Below, piece after piece: positions 39,626 to 48,018 of a stretch of DNA of 64,000 nucleotides. The notes below the pieces were generated by a model. It ran no database searches and was not told where the DNA came from. It saw only the letters and a list, made by a program, of their open reading frames with translations. This DNA comes from Sphaerisporangium rhizosphaerae (GTDB lineage: Bacteria > Actinomycetota > Actinomycetes > Streptosporangiales > Streptosporangiaceae). The first letter of the stretch is position 1; each line of letters starts with the position of its first letter. Position numbers and translations under genes: made by a program. The stretch covers positions 124,001 through 188,000 of the forward strand of contig NZ_JBHTCG010000013.1 of assembly GCF_042665155.1 (NCBI RefSeq), given 5' to 3'.

Positions 39626-40807
39626 TCAGGGGGTGAGCAGGACCTTCACGGCGCCGTCCCGCTTCTTCTGGAAGATCTCGTACCCGTGCGGGGCCTGGTC
39701 CAGCGGCAGGCGGTGGGTGGCCAGGTCCATGACGCCCAGCGGGTCGGTGTCGTCGCTCACCAGCGGCAGCACGTCGTCGATCCAGCGCCTGACGTGGGCC
39801 TGTCCCATGCGCAGGGTCACGCCCTTGTCGAACAGGCGCAGCATCGGCATCGGGTCGGCCATGCCTCCGTAGACGCCGGAGATCGAGATGGTCCCGCCGC
39901 GCCGCACGGTCTCGATGGCCTGGTTCAGCGCGGCCAGCCGGTCGACGCCCGCGTTGCGCATGAACGGGGCGGCCACCGCGTCGGGCAGCAGCCCGGTGGC
40001 ACTCTGGGCCAGCTTGGCCAGGGGCGAGCCGTGCGCCTCCATGCCGACCGCGTCGATCACCGAGTCGGTGCCCCGCCCGCCGGTCAGCTCGCGGACCGCC
40101 TCGGGGACGTCGTCGCACTCGCGCGCGTCGATGACCTCGACGCCGTGGCGGCGGGCCATCGCCAGGCGCTCGGGCACGCCGTCCACCGCGATCACCCGGT
40201 GCCCGAGGTGCCGGGCCACGCGCGCGGACATCTGCCCGATCGGCCCGAGGCCGAACACCGTGACGCTGCCCCCTTCAGGGATGTCCGCCCAGGCCACGGC
40301 CTGCCAGGCCGTGGGCAGCACGTCCGACAGATAGACGAACCGCTCGTCGGGCGGGCCCTGCGGCACCTTGATCGGGCCGAACTGCGCCTGCGGCACGCGG
40401 AGGTACTCGGCCTGCCCGCCGGGCACCTGGCCGTACAGCTTGGTGTAGCCGAACAGCGCGGCGCCGGTGCCGTGCTCGCGCACCTGCGTCGTCTCACACT
40501 GCGCGTACAGCTTCATGCCGCACATGTGGCAGTGGCCGCAGGAGATGTTGAAGGGGATGACCACCCGGTCGCCGGGGGCGATGTGGGTCACCTCGGCGCC
40601 GACCTCCTGGACGATGCCCATGGGCTCATGACCGAGGATGTCGCCCTCGGTCATGAACGGGCCCATGATCTCGTACAGGTGCAGGTCGGAGCCGCAGATG
40701 CCGGTGGAGGTCACCTTGATGACCGCGTCGGTCGGTTCCTTGATCGCCGGGTCGGGGACCTCCTCGACCCGTACGTCGCGCTTGCCGTGCCAGGTGACGG
40801 CTTTCAT
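39626..40807 (-). CDS. Zinc-dependent alcohol dehydrogenase (formaldehyde-dehydrogenase-like)
   Basis: A 393-residue medium-chain dehydrogenase. The catalytic zinc site is GICGSDLHLY and GHEPMG; structural zinc cysteines are in SCGHCHMCGMKLYAQC. The Rossmann motif VFGLGPIGQMSARVA binds NAD. Length and the long segment after it match the glutathione-independent formaldehyde dehydrogenase-like group common in actinomycetes. The substrate is uncertain, perhaps an aldehyde or secondary alcohol. It may belong to the adjacent stress island, but no SigB-type promoter was found directly upstream. Confidence 0.9.
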   Translation of the reverse strand: MKAVTWHGKRDVRVEEVPDPAIKEPTDAVIKVTSTGICGSDLHLYEIMGPFMTEGDILGHEPMGIVQEVGAEVTHIAPGDRVVIPFNISCGHCHMCGMKLYAQCETTQVREHGTGAALFGYTKLYGQVPGGQAEYLRVPQAQFGPIKVPQGPPDERFVYLSDVLPTAWQAVAWADIPEGGSVTVFGLGPIGQMSARVARHLGHRVIAVDGVPERLAMARRHGVEVIDARECDDVPEAVRELTGGRGTDSVIDAVGMEAHGSPLAKLAQSATGLLPDAVAAPFMRNAGVDRLAALNQAIETVRRGGTISISGVYGGMADPMPMLRLFDKGVTLRMGQAHVRRWIDDVLPLVSDDTDPLGVMDLATHRLPLDQAPHGYEIFQKKRDGAVKVLLTP

Positions 40808-40925
40808 GGTCTGCTTCCTCCACCCCGATGGTCCCAGTTGCTGTCGGTTCCGTCATGGCCGCCCGTGGCGGCCGTTCCGCCGCCGGCCGTTCCGCGAGAG
40901 CCGTCCGCGATGCCCGCCGGGGCCG

Positions 40926-41375
40926 TCACAACCGGCCGGCGGTGACCGACCGGCGGCCGAGCGCGAAGCCCAGCGCGATCATGCCGAGGCCGAGGAGCAG
41001 GTGCAGCCAGTTGTCGGCGCCGTTGACCGGGACGAAGTTGGCCGCGGTGTCGTGGCCGACGAGCATGCCGTACACCCACAGCAGCAGGTAGATCGCGCCG
41101 CCGCCGATGAGGAAGGCGCGCGCGCCCTGCCACGTGCGGGCCAGGACGATGCCGGCGACGCCGAACAGCAGGTGCACGATGTTGTGCAGGATCGACACCT
41201 CGAAGACGCCGAGGAGCATCGCGTCCGAGTGATGGCCGGCGAACTGCAGGTCGTCCAGGTTCGTGGTGACACCGGGGATGAAGCCCAGCACGCCGACGAC
41301 GAGGAACACCACTCCCACCACGAGCGAGGCCGTCTGCAGCGGCGTGCGCGCGGTTCGCGTGTGGATCGCGTTCAT
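40926..41375 (-). CDS. DUF4383 membrane protein
   Basis: A 149-residue integral membrane protein with four hydrophobic segments (about residues 15-35, 56-78, 87-105 and 122-140). The features HNIVHLLFGVAGIVLARTW, the GAIYLLLWVYGML segment and DNWLHLLLGLGMIALGF are typical of DUF4383. The role is unknown; homologues are often stress-induced. A Shine-Dalgarno GGAGGG precedes the ATG, and a SigB/SigF-type promoter ends 46 bp upstream. Confidence 0.88.
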   Translation of the reverse strand: MNAIHTRTARTPLQTASLVVGVVFLVVGVLGFIPGVTTNLDDLQFAGHHSDAMLLGVFEVSILHNIVHLLFGVAGIVLARTWQGARAFLIGGGAIYLLLWVYGMLVGHDTAANFVPVNGADNWLHLLLGLGMIALGFALGRRSVTAGRL

Positions 41376-41420
41376 GGGCCCTCCAGTCGCAATACACGGG
41401 CGTGGTCGCCCAGACCCCCG

Positions 41421-41445
41421 CTACCCCTGTCCGCCGCGCCTATAC
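41421..41445 (-). promoter_or_regulatory. SigB/SigF-type promoter for the DUF4383 gene
   Basis: On the minus strand GTAT (41442-41445), a 15-bp spacer and GGGTAG (41421-41426) fit the GNNT-N14-16-GGGTA pattern of general-stress sigma factors in actinomycetes. Confidence 0.65.
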
Positions 41446-41614
41446 AAGGTCGTTCACCTGACGCCGACTTCGGCGGTCGCGGAGCCCGCGAATATCCTGC
41501 AAAAGGGCCTTTTATTTTTTTGCGAATTCTTTTCCCGGTGCCGGGTCGCCCGGCCGCCAAGCCTCTTCCGTCGAGGTCAGGGCACATGCGGCGGGCGCCG
41601 GGCCGGGAAAGGGT
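41446..41614. other. Divergent intergenic region with AT-rich hairpin
   Basis: The core of the region between the two stress genes includes an AT-rich patch near 41488-41533 in otherwise GC-rich DNA. Arms GCAAAA (41499-41504) and TTTTGC (41518-41523) can form a hairpin. No gene is present. Confidence 0.6.
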
Positions 41615-41639
41615 GGTTCGCGCGCGCGCGACGGGGTAC
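41615..41639 (+). promoter_or_regulatory. SigB/SigF-type promoter for the DUF2795 gene
   Basis: GGTT (41615-41618), a 15-bp spacer and GGGTAC (41634-41639) fit the general-stress consensus exactly. The start codon is 32 bp downstream. Confidence 0.7.
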
Positions 41640-41670
41640 ATGCCGCGGTCCACATCGAAAGGACACGTCA

Positions 41671-42093
41671 ATGAACCTGGAACGCGGCAGCGACAAGCAC
41701 GGTCCGCGCCTCGATGAGGAGATCAAGCACGAGACCGCCGGCCTCACGCGAGGGGGCGTCACCGGGCACGCCGAGGAATGGCGGGAGCCCGAGCCGGTGA
41801 GCGACGCCGAGGACGACCTGCGCCCGCAGGGGTACGCGCCCGGCCACGAGCCCGGGGTCGCGCCCGGGATGACGCAGAACGACGTCGACCAGCGCAGCAA
41901 CCTCGCCCGATGGCTCGTCGAGGTCCACTACCCGGCCGGCCGCGACGAGATCCTCGCCCACGCGGAGGGGAACCCGGCGGTGCCAGACGCGGTGGTGCGG
42001 GCGCTGCGCGACCTGCCCGACGGCTCCTTCCGCAACATCGCGGACATGGCCGAGGCGCTGGGGCTGGGACGGGAGCGCCGCTCCGGCGACTAG
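41671..42093 (+). CDS. DUF2795 domain protein
   Basis: A 140-residue soluble, acidic protein. The N-terminal half is disordered and rich in Glu, Gly and Pro (for example HAEEWREPEPVSDAEDD). The C-terminal half has the small DUF2795 helical fold: RSNLARWLVEVHYPAGRDEI, DAVVRALRDLPDGSFRNIA and ADMAEALGLG. Function is unknown; the family is common in stress-associated actinomycete clusters. AAAGGA precedes the ATG by seven bases. It lies directly behind a SigB/SigF-type promoter. Confidence 0.85.
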   Translation: MNLERGSDKHGPRLDEEIKHETAGLTRGGVTGHAEEWREPEPVSDAEDDLRPQGYAPGHEPGVAPGMTQNDVDQRSNLARWLVEVHYPAGRDEILAHAEGNPAVPDAVVRALRDLPDGSFRNIADMAEALGLGRERRSGD

Positions 42094-42132
42094 GGGGGCG
42101 CCCGTCCACCCGCGTTCTCCATGGCCACGGCG

Positions 42133-42157
42133 GTTTCCCGTCGCCCGCACCGGGTAA
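42133..42157 (+). promoter_or_regulatory. SigB/SigF-type promoter for the hemerythrin gene
   Basis: GTTT (42133-42136), a 15-bp spacer and GGGTAA (42152-42157) match the SigF/SigB consensus, with a perfect GTTT -35 box. The start codon is 46-49 bp downstream. Confidence 0.7.
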
Positions 42158-42202
42158 CCGCCGACGATATCGGCAGACTTTGGTGCAGTGCGAGGAGGAA
42201 GC

Positions 42203-42781
42203 ATGATGAAGCACGGCGGTGACGCGATCACCGTCCTCACCATGGACCATCGGGAGGTGGAGGAGACCTTCGCGGAGCTGGAGCGCCTGCGCGGCACGGG
42301 GCAGGACGACCGCCGCAGGGAGCTGACCGAGAAGGTGATCATCGAGCTGGTCGGGCACTCGGTCGCCGAGGAGGCGTACCTGTACCCGGCCGCCCGCGCG
42401 TTCATCCCGGACGGCGACCGGCTGGCCGACCGCGAGATCGCCGAGCACGCCCAGGCCGAGCGCCTGATGAAGCAGCTGGAGAAGGCCCTTGACGACGGGG
42501 TCACCGCCCCGGCCTTCGAGGGTCTGCTCGACGACCTGATGGCCACCATCAGGGAGCACATCAAGGACGAGGAGGCGCACCTGTTCCCCGAGCTGGTGCG
42601 GTACGCCGACGCGGAGGAACTGGCCGCCCTGGGCAAGAAGATCACGATGATGAAGAAGCTCGCCCCCACCCGGCCGCATCCCGCCGCGCCGGACCGGCCG
42701 CCGGCCAACAAGCTGCTGGCTCCCGGCGCCGGCCTGGTGGACCGCATCCACGATCTGGTCACCGGTCGGGGCAAGACCTGA
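42203..42781 (+). CDS. Hemerythrin-like domain protein
   Basis: A 192-residue cytoplasmic protein with a four-helix HHE/hemerythrin domain. Candidate di-iron ligands are in TMDHREVEETF, LVGHSVAEEAYLYP, EHAQAERLM and REHIKDEEAHLFPEL. Such proteins bind O2 or NO, or store iron, during oxidative stress. The C-terminal ~45 residues are Pro-rich. AGGAGG ends seven bases before the ATG at 42206, so that is likely the true start, with 42203 as alternative. It has its own SigB/SigF-type promoter. Confidence 0.9.
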   Translation: MMKHGGDAITVLTMDHREVEETFAELERLRGTGQDDRRRELTEKVIIELVGHSVAEEAYLYPAARAFIPDGDRLADREIAEHAQAERLMKQLEKALDDGVTAPAFEGLLDDLMATIREHIKDEEAHLFPELVRYADAEELAALGKKITMMKKLAPTRPHPAAPDRPPANKLLAPGAGLVDRIHDLVTGRGKT

Positions 42782-42820
42782 CCCAACCGGGTCAAATGCC
42801 TGTCCCAACCGAGTCAAATG
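42782..42820. repeat. 17-bp direct repeat upstream of the epimerase gene
   Basis: CCCAACCGGGTCAAATG (42782-42798) and a copy differing by one base (42804-42820) are spaced 22 bp start to start, about two helical turns. They lie 50-90 bp before the next gene and could be a regulator site. Confidence 0.6.
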
Positions 42821-42869
42821 ATCGCGTCTGCCCGCGTTTCGGCCGGTATGGCGGGGGCAGCAGCGTTCT

Positions 42870-43934
42870 ATGAGAGTCATCGTGGTGGGCGCGACCGGCA
42901 ACGTCGGAACGAGCGTGATCTCCGCGCTCGAGTCCGATCCCGACGTCACCTCGATCGTCGGGGTCGCCCGGCGGCTGCCCGCCCGCCGCCCCGGCGCGGG
43001 CGTGCCGGGCAGGACCCAGTGGCGCTCGGCCGACATCACCACGAGCGACCTCACCGGCCTGTTCGCCCGCGCCGACGCCGTGGTCAACCTCGCCTGGCTG
43101 TTCCAGCCGACCCGCGACCCGGTCACGACGTGGCGGGCGAACGTCCTGGGAGGCATGCGACTCTTCCGCGCCGTGGCCGAGGCGGGGGTGCAGATCCTGG
43201 TGCACGCCTCCTCGGTCGGCGCGTACTCGCCGGGGCCCAAGGACGGCGCGGTGGACGAGAGCTGGCCGACCCACGGATGGCCGGGCGCCGCCTACTCCCG
43301 GGAGAAGGCCTACCTGGAGCGGGTCCTCGACGTGTTCGAGAACGACCACCCGAGCATCCGCGTCGTGCGGATGCGCCCGGGGTTCATCTTCAAGCGGGGA
43401 GCGGCCGCCGAGCAGCGCCGTCTGTTCGCCGGCCCCTTCCTGCCCGGCCGGCTGCTGCGCGCGGGCCGCATCCCGTTCGTGCCGGACATCCCGGGCCTGC
43501 GCGTGCAGGCGCTGCACTCCCTGGACGTGGGGCGGGCCTACCGGCTGGCCGTGACCCGCTCGGTCGTCGGCGCGTTCAACCTCGCCGCCGAGCCGGTGCT
43601 GGACGCCGCCGCTCTCGCCGGGCTGCTCGGCGCGCGCCTGGTGCCGATCTCGCCGATGATGGCGCGGACCGCGGTCGCGGCGGCCTGGCATCTGCGCCTG
43701 ATCCCCGCCTCTCCCGGGCTGATGGAGATGGCGCTGCGCATCCCGGTCATGGACACCACGCGGGCGCGCACCGTCCTCGGCTGGCGGCCGGAACACACCG
43801 CGATCGAGGCGGTCGGCGAGCTGCTGGAGGGCCTGCGCACCGGGGCGGGCATGCCGACCCCCGTGCTGGACGCCCACGCCGGCGGCCCCGCCCGGGTCGG
43901 CGAACTCGCGACCGGCGTCGGCCGACGTCCCTGA
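42870..43934 (+). CDS. NAD-dependent epimerase/dehydratase family protein
   Basis: A 354-residue extended short-chain dehydrogenase. VVGATGNVGTSVI near the N terminus is the NAD-binding glycine motif. HASSVGAYSPG and the YSREKAYLE sequence supply the Ser and the Tyr-x3-Lys catalytic pair. MRPGFIFKRGAAAEQ follows. The substrate is probably a nucleotide sugar or a steroid-like compound; the sequence does not decide. It is not obviously part of the stress island; a 17-bp direct repeat lies upstream. Confidence 0.87.
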   Translation: MRVIVVGATGNVGTSVISALESDPDVTSIVGVARRLPARRPGAGVPGRTQWRSADITTSDLTGLFARADAVVNLAWLFQPTRDPVTTWRANVLGGMRLFRAVAEAGVQILVHASSVGAYSPGPKDGAVDESWPTHGWPGAAYSREKAYLERVLDVFENDHPSIRVVRMRPGFIFKRGAAAEQRRLFAGPFLPGRLLRAGRIPFVPDIPGLRVQALHSLDVGRAYRLAVTRSVVGAFNLAAEPVLDAAALAGLLGARLVPISPMMARTAVAAAWHLRLIPASPGLMEMALRIPVMDTTRARTVLGWRPEHTAIEAVGELLEGLRTGAGMPTPVLDAHAGGPARVGELATGVGRRP

Positions 43935-44052
43935 CGCCCTCCGGAGGGGCTCCGCCGTCGCCGACGGCACGCTCGGCGGCTCGCAGCGGCGACCGGCCGC
44001 ATTCCTGACGGTGACCGGCCGCCCGCTTCCTGAGGGGGCGCGTGGGGGCCGG

Positions 44053-45027
44053 TCAGCGGGGGACGTGGTTGCGCAGCCCCAGTTCGTCCGGGTAGAGCGA
44101 GAAGTAGGTCTGCTCGGCCAGGTACGCCATGCCCGTGCCCTTGACGTGGTGGCGCAGCAAGGCGAGCGGCACGCTGAGGGCGACCTGGTGCGCCCGGTAG
44201 GCGTCGATCACCTCCACCAGGTCGGCGCGCCGCGCCCCGTCCAGGTCGTCGCTCACCATGCCGAGGCAGTGCTGCAGCACGTTGACGTTGCGGCCGACGC
44301 TCGCCCGGGTGGCCAGGGCCACGCGGAAGGCCCGGCCGTAGGCGGAGGCGAGCCGTTCCGGCGCGTTGGTGCCCGCCTCGGCGACCAGCCGGCCCATCCG
44401 GCGGTACTCCGCCGGGTCGTGCGCGAGGATCTGCATCTTGTGCCGGGAGTGGAACGCCACCAGGTCACCCGCCCGCCACTGGCCCTCCAGCAGCGCCCGC
44501 AGGCGGGCGTGGGCGAAGATCCGTTCCACGAACGCCTCGCGCAGCACGTCGTCGTGCAGCCGGCCCTCGTCCTCCACCGGCAGCAGCGGATGCGCCGCGA
44601 TCATCGCCTCCGCGTACAGCCCCCGCCCGCGCCGTCCCGAGCCGTGCACGGGGACGCCGTGCAGGCCGCAGGTCGGGCTCTTGGCCTTGAAGACGTAGCC
44701 GTCCACCCGCAGCGCCGCCGCGCGCGCCTTGGCCAGCGCGGACATCGGCTCGGTGAGGTCCCTGCGCGAGGCGCGGGTCATCAGGCGCGTACCGCCGGGC
44801 GCCGCCTCCAGGCGGAGCGTCTCGCGGGGGGCGCCCAGGCCGATCTCGATCTCCGGGCAGATCGGTATCCAGTCGACCCAGGGGGCCAGGGCGCCGGACA
44901 CGAAGCGGTCGCGGCTGTGGCCGCCGTTGAACCGCACGGGCTCCCCGAGCAGGCAGCTCGACACCGCGATCCGCGGCCGTGGCCGCCGCTCGGCGTTCAC
45001 CGGAGGATTTGCGTTGTCTGTTGGCAT
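44053..45027 (-). CDS. DUF523-DUF1722 fusion protein (YbgA-like)
   Basis: A 324-residue cytoplasmic protein. Residues ~18-160 form DUF523 (SSCLLGEPVRFNGGHSRD, ICPEIEIGLGAPRET, KAKSPTCGLHG) with conserved cysteines that suggest metal or Fe-S binding. Residues ~170-300 form DUF1722 (FHSRHKMQILAHDP and a VNVLQHCLGMVSDDLD segment). In other bacteria this fusion lies next to photolyase and MerR light or stress regulators; here no photolyase is nearby. The ATG at 45027 was chosen over a GTG at 45129 because family similarity starts near IAVSSCLLG. Confidence 0.87.
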   Translation of the reverse strand: MPTDNANPPVNAERRPRPRIAVSSCLLGEPVRFNGGHSRDRFVSGALAPWVDWIPICPEIEIGLGAPRETLRLEAAPGGTRLMTRASRRDLTEPMSALAKARAAALRVDGYVFKAKSPTCGLHGVPVHGSGRRGRGLYAEAMIAAHPLLPVEDEGRLHDDVLREAFVERIFAHARLRALLEGQWRAGDLVAFHSRHKMQILAHDPAEYRRMGRLVAEAGTNAPERLASAYGRAFRVALATRASVGRNVNVLQHCLGMVSDDLDGARRADLVEVIDAYRAHQVALSVPLALLRHHVKGTGMAYLAEQTYFSLYPDELGLRNHVPR

Positions 45028-45105
45028 TGGTCCGTTCGATCCTTTGGCGAGTGCCGCGTCCCTTACTGTCCCTTCGGCAGCGCTCCCCTCTGCGGATGCG
45101 TCCGA

Positions 45106-45132
45106 CACATGTGGACGAGGTGTCCACATGTG
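45106..45132. promoter_or_regulatory. 11-bp perfect inverted repeat in the azoreductase promoter region
   Basis: CACATGTGGAC (45106-45116) and GTCCACATGTG (45122-45132) are exact inverted arms with a 5-bp spacer, and CACATGTGGA recurs at 45125. TGGACG (45112) and TAGGCT (45135) could be -35 and -10 boxes with 17 bp between, so binding here would block the promoter. Confidence 0.7.
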
Positions 45133-45149
45133 GATAGGCTGGGCCCACT

Positions 45150-45170
45150 AACTGGACATGGTGTCCGGTT
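45150..45170. promoter_or_regulatory. Second palindrome before the azoreductase start
   Basis: AAC-t-GGACA (45150-45158) and TGTCC-g-GTT (45162-45170) form a near-perfect palindrome around tgg. It shares the GGAC/GTCC core with the upstream inverted repeat, suggesting two sites for one regulator. Confidence 0.65.
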
Positions 45171-45187
45171 GGAGGGGACGGATCGTC

Positions 45188-45832
45188 ATGAGCCATCTGC
45201 TGCACCTGGACGCCAGTGCCCGGAACATCTCGGTCTCCCGAGACCTCTCCCGGGCGTTCGCCGAGGTCTGGCGCGCGGCCCACCCGGAGGGCCGCTACAC
45301 CTACCGCGACCTGGCGGCCGACCCCGTCCCGCACATCGGGCAGCCGTGGACCGAGCTGTGCGACTACGTGCTGGCACACGGGATCACCGACATCGCCCGC
45401 TACCGGGAGGCCGTGCGCACCCCCGCCCAGCAGGAGGCGTGGGCGACCCTCGCCCCGCTGCTGGGAGAGCTGACCGCCGCCGACGTGGTGCTGATCGGGA
45501 CGCCGATGTACAACTTCTCCATCCCCTCGGCGCTCAAGGCCTGGCTCGACCAGGTGACCTTCCCCAAGATGTCGCTGGCCGGCCGCCGGTTCGTGGTCAC
45601 CGGCGCCCGTGGCGGCGCGTACGGGCCGGGCACTCCGCGCGAGCCGTTCGACCACCAGGAGCGCTACCTGCGCGACTTCTTCGCGGGCCACTTCGGCGTC
45701 GAGGACGTCACCTTCGTCCACGCCGAGCTGACCAACGCGCGGGTCGACCCGGGCCTGGCGCACCTGCGCGAGCGGCAGGCCGCCTCCCTGGCCGCGGCCC
45801 GCTCACGCGTCCTCGCCGAGGCGGAGCGCTGA
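45188..45832 (+). CDS. FMN-dependent NADH azoreductase / NAD(P)H quinone oxidoreductase
   Basis: A 214-residue flavodoxin-fold reductase. HLDASARNISVSRDLSRAF binds the FMN phosphate, and IGTPMYNFSIPSALKAWLDQ is the AzoR flavin-binding signature. The loop TGARGGAYGPGTP is typical. The enzyme reduces quinones or azo compounds to limit electrophile stress. ATG 45188 is preceded by GGAGGGGAC. Two palindromes in the promoter point to repression by an unlinked HxlR- or MarR-type sensor. Confidence 0.9.
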   Translation: MSHLLHLDASARNISVSRDLSRAFAEVWRAAHPEGRYTYRDLAADPVPHIGQPWTELCDYVLAHGITDIARYREAVRTPAQQEAWATLAPLLGELTAADVVLIGTPMYNFSIPSALKAWLDQVTFPKMSLAGRRFVVTGARGGAYGPGTPREPFDHQERYLRDFFAGHFGVEDVTFVHAELTNARVDPGLAHLRERQAASLAAARSRVLAEAER

Positions 45833-45873
45833 CCGGCCGGGCGGACCGCCGGCCCTCCGGTGCGCCCTCCGCG

Positions 45874-45891
45874 GTCCCCGCCGCCGGGGAC
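45874..45891. terminator. Possible hairpin between convergent genes
   Basis: GTCCCCG (45874-45880) pairs with CGGGGAC (45885-45891) around CCGC, between the azoreductase and aldo/keto reductase ends. Confidence 0.55.
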
Positions 45892-45940
45892 GCAGGGTCG
45901 GCCGCGACGGGGGTGGCCACCCGCGCCGGGACCGAACGGT

Positions 45941-46972
45941 TCACGGCCGCCGGCGCAGCGCCTTGTCCGCCAGGGCCGGCGGCACGTAGTAGCTGTCCGC
46001 CCGGTTGAGGTCGGTGCCCGGCGGCACGATCTCGTCGATCCGGTCCAGCACGTCCTCGGTCAGCACCGTGTCCGCGCCGGCCAGCAGGTCGTCGAGCTGC
46101 TCCATGGTGCGCGGGCCGATGATCACCGAGGTGATCGCCGGGTGGGCCAGGACGAACCCGACCGCCATGTGCGCCAGCGACAGGCCGGCCCCCGCCGCGA
46201 GCTTCGACAGCTCGCCGACGGCCTGGAGCTTGGCCGCGTTCCCGGGCAGCGAAGGGTCGAACTTGTGCCGTTCGACGGCCGCGCGGCCGGTGCTCGCCAG
46301 GTCGATGTCCGCGGCCTGGGTGTAGCGGCCGGACAGCCAGCCCGCCGACAGCGGACCCCAGCTCAGCACGCCCATCCCGTACTTCTGCGCCGTCGGCAGC
46401 ACCGCCGCCTCCACGCCGCGCGCCAGGATCGAGTACGGCGGCTGCTCGGTGCGGAAGCGGACGTGGCCGCGCCGCTCGGAGACCCACTGCGCCTCCACGA
46501 TCTGCTCCGCCGGGAAGGTGGAGCTGCCCACGGCCAGCACCTTGCCCGCCCGCACCAGGTCGGTGAGCGCGGAGAGGGTCTCGTCGATGTCGGTGGCCGG
46601 GTCGGGCCGGTGGATCTGGTAGAGGTCGATGTGGTCGGTGCCCAGCCGGCGCAGGCTGTTCTCGACCTCACGGACGAGCCAGCGCCTGGAGTTCCCGCCG
46701 TGGTTGGCGTCCGGGCCCATCGAGCCGTGGGCCTTGGTCGCCAGGACGACGTCGTCGCGGCGTCCCTTGAGCGCCTTGCCGACGATCTCCTCCGACTCTC
46801 CCTGCGAGTAGATGTCGGCGGTGTCGACGAAGTTGACGCCGGCGTCGAGGGCGCGGTGGATGATGCGCACGCAGTCGTCGACGTCCTTGTTGGCGAGGGC
46901 GCCGAACATCATCGCGCCGAGTGCGTACCGGCTGACCGAGATGCCGGTCCCACCGAGGGTGCTGCGCTTCAC
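45941..46972 (-). CDS. Aldo/keto reductase
   Basis: A 343-residue NADPH-dependent oxidoreductase of the AKR superfamily. Catalytic tetrad residues are seen in FVDTADIYSQGE (Asp and Tyr), VLATKAHGSM (Lys) and DLYQIHRPDP (His). The C-terminal NADPH site includes TSVIIGPRTMEQLDD. The GTG at 46972 has AGGAGG nine bases upstream and is preferred over longer frames. It is divergent from a MmyB-like regulator, the usual arrangement in actinomycetes, so it is a probable target of that regulator. Confidence 0.92.
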   Translation of the reverse strand: MKRSTLGGTGISVSRYALGAMMFGALANKDVDDCVRIIHRALDAGVNFVDTADIYSQGESEEIVGKALKGRRDDVVLATKAHGSMGPDANHGGNSRRWLVREVENSLRRLGTDHIDLYQIHRPDPATDIDETLSALTDLVRAGKVLAVGSSTFPAEQIVEAQWVSERRGHVRFRTEQPPYSILARGVEAAVLPTAQKYGMGVLSWGPLSAGWLSGRYTQAADIDLASTGRAAVERHKFDPSLPGNAAKLQAVGELSKLAAGAGLSLAHMAVGFVLAHPAITSVIIGPRTMEQLDDLLAGADTVLTEDVLDRIDEIVPPGTDLNRADSYYVPPALADKALRRRP

Positions 46973-47053
46973 GAGGTACCGCCTCCTGCGGATCGTTGCT
47001 GTTGACACGTCGTCTCGTGCCCACATCCTTCGCGGACACGTCGTTCCGCGGAT

Positions 47054-47108
47054 ACGGAGTCCAGTCTCCGTTTCGCGCGGGGACGGCACCAGGTCAGGCG
47101 CAACCTGG
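47054..47108. promoter_or_regulatory. Inverted repeats between the reductase and its divergent regulator
   Basis: ACGGAG (47054-47059) / CTCCGT (47066-47071) and CCAGGT (47089-47094) / ACCTGG (47103-47108) are two short inverted repeats in the shared promoter region. One or both are candidate binding sites for the MmyB-like protein. Confidence 0.45.
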
Positions 47109-47154
47109 GTCCGGCAGAACCCCCCAGGGACCCGGCCGCCGCATAATGACTGGC

Positions 47155-48018
47155 ATGGGGCATGCCGAGGACGAGATCACTCCATTTCTGAAGGCACGAC
47201 GGGCCGCGCTGGACGCCGCGTCCCTGGGGCTGCCCGACGGCCTCGCACGGCGGCGGGTGCGCGGACTGCGCCGCGAGGATGTCGCACGGCTCGCCGGGGT
47301 GAGCGTCGACTACTACACGCGCATCGAACAGGGGCGGGCGCACGCCGTCTCCGACGCGGTGGTCGACGCGATCGCGCGGGCGCTGCGGCTGACCCCCGAC
47401 GAGCACGCCTTCCTGCGCAACATCTCCCACGGCCGACGGGGCGCCCACACCGAGGTCTGCGACGCCGGCGCCGGCCCACGCCCGCGCGTACGGCCGCAGC
47501 TCCTGGAACTGCTGGAGGCCATGGGGGACACCGTCCCCGCCGTCGTCTACGGCCCCGGCACCGACCTGCTGGCCTGGAACACGATCATCGGCCGCATCTG
47601 GTTCGACCTCGACGCGCTCCCGGAGGCGGAGCTCAACGGCGCCCGGCTGATGTTCCTGCACCCCGACGCCAAGGCGCTGCATCCCGACTGGGAGGCGGAG
47701 GCGGAGGAGACCGTCGCGAGCCTGCGGGCGCAGATCGGCCGCCGCGAGGACGAGGCCCGGGTGCAGCGGGTGGTCTGCGACCTGCGGGAACAGAGCGAGG
47801 AGTTCCGGCACTACTGGGACGTCCAGGCGGTCAGGGAACGAACCCAGGGCATCAAGCGCATCCTCCACCCGCAGGTGGGCGAACTGGTGCTGACCTACGA
47901 GGCGTTCTCCCTGCCGACCGACCCCGGCCAGCGCCTGTGCACCTACACGGCCCCCAAAGGCTCCCCCACAGCGGCCAAACTCCGCACCCTCACCGAACCC
48001 GCCACCGCGACCGCCTGA
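47155..48018 (+). CDS. XRE-type regulator with MmyB-like ligand-binding domain
   Basis: A 287-residue regulator. Residues ~9-80 form the HTH (VRGLRREDVARLAGVSVDYY then TRIEQGRAHAVS). The C-terminal domain has the MmyB features LLEAMGDTVPAVVYGPGTDL and LLAWNTIIGRIWFDLD, and ends with GELVLTYEAFSLPTDPGQRL. This family senses small hydrophobic ligands and controls a divergent oxidoreductase. Upstream similarity to longer frames is lacking, so ATG 47155 is used. Confidence 0.92.
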   Translation: MGHAEDEITPFLKARRAALDAASLGLPDGLARRRVRGLRREDVARLAGVSVDYYTRIEQGRAHAVSDAVVDAIARALRLTPDEHAFLRNISHGRRGAHTEVCDAGAGPRPRVRPQLLELLEAMGDTVPAVVYGPGTDLLAWNTIIGRIWFDLDALPEAELNGARLMFLHPDAKALHPDWEAEAEETVASLRAQIGRREDEARVQRVVCDLREQSEEFRHYWDVQAVRERTQGIKRILHPQVGELVLTYEAFSLPTDPGQRLCTYTAPKGSPTAAKLRTLTEPATATA

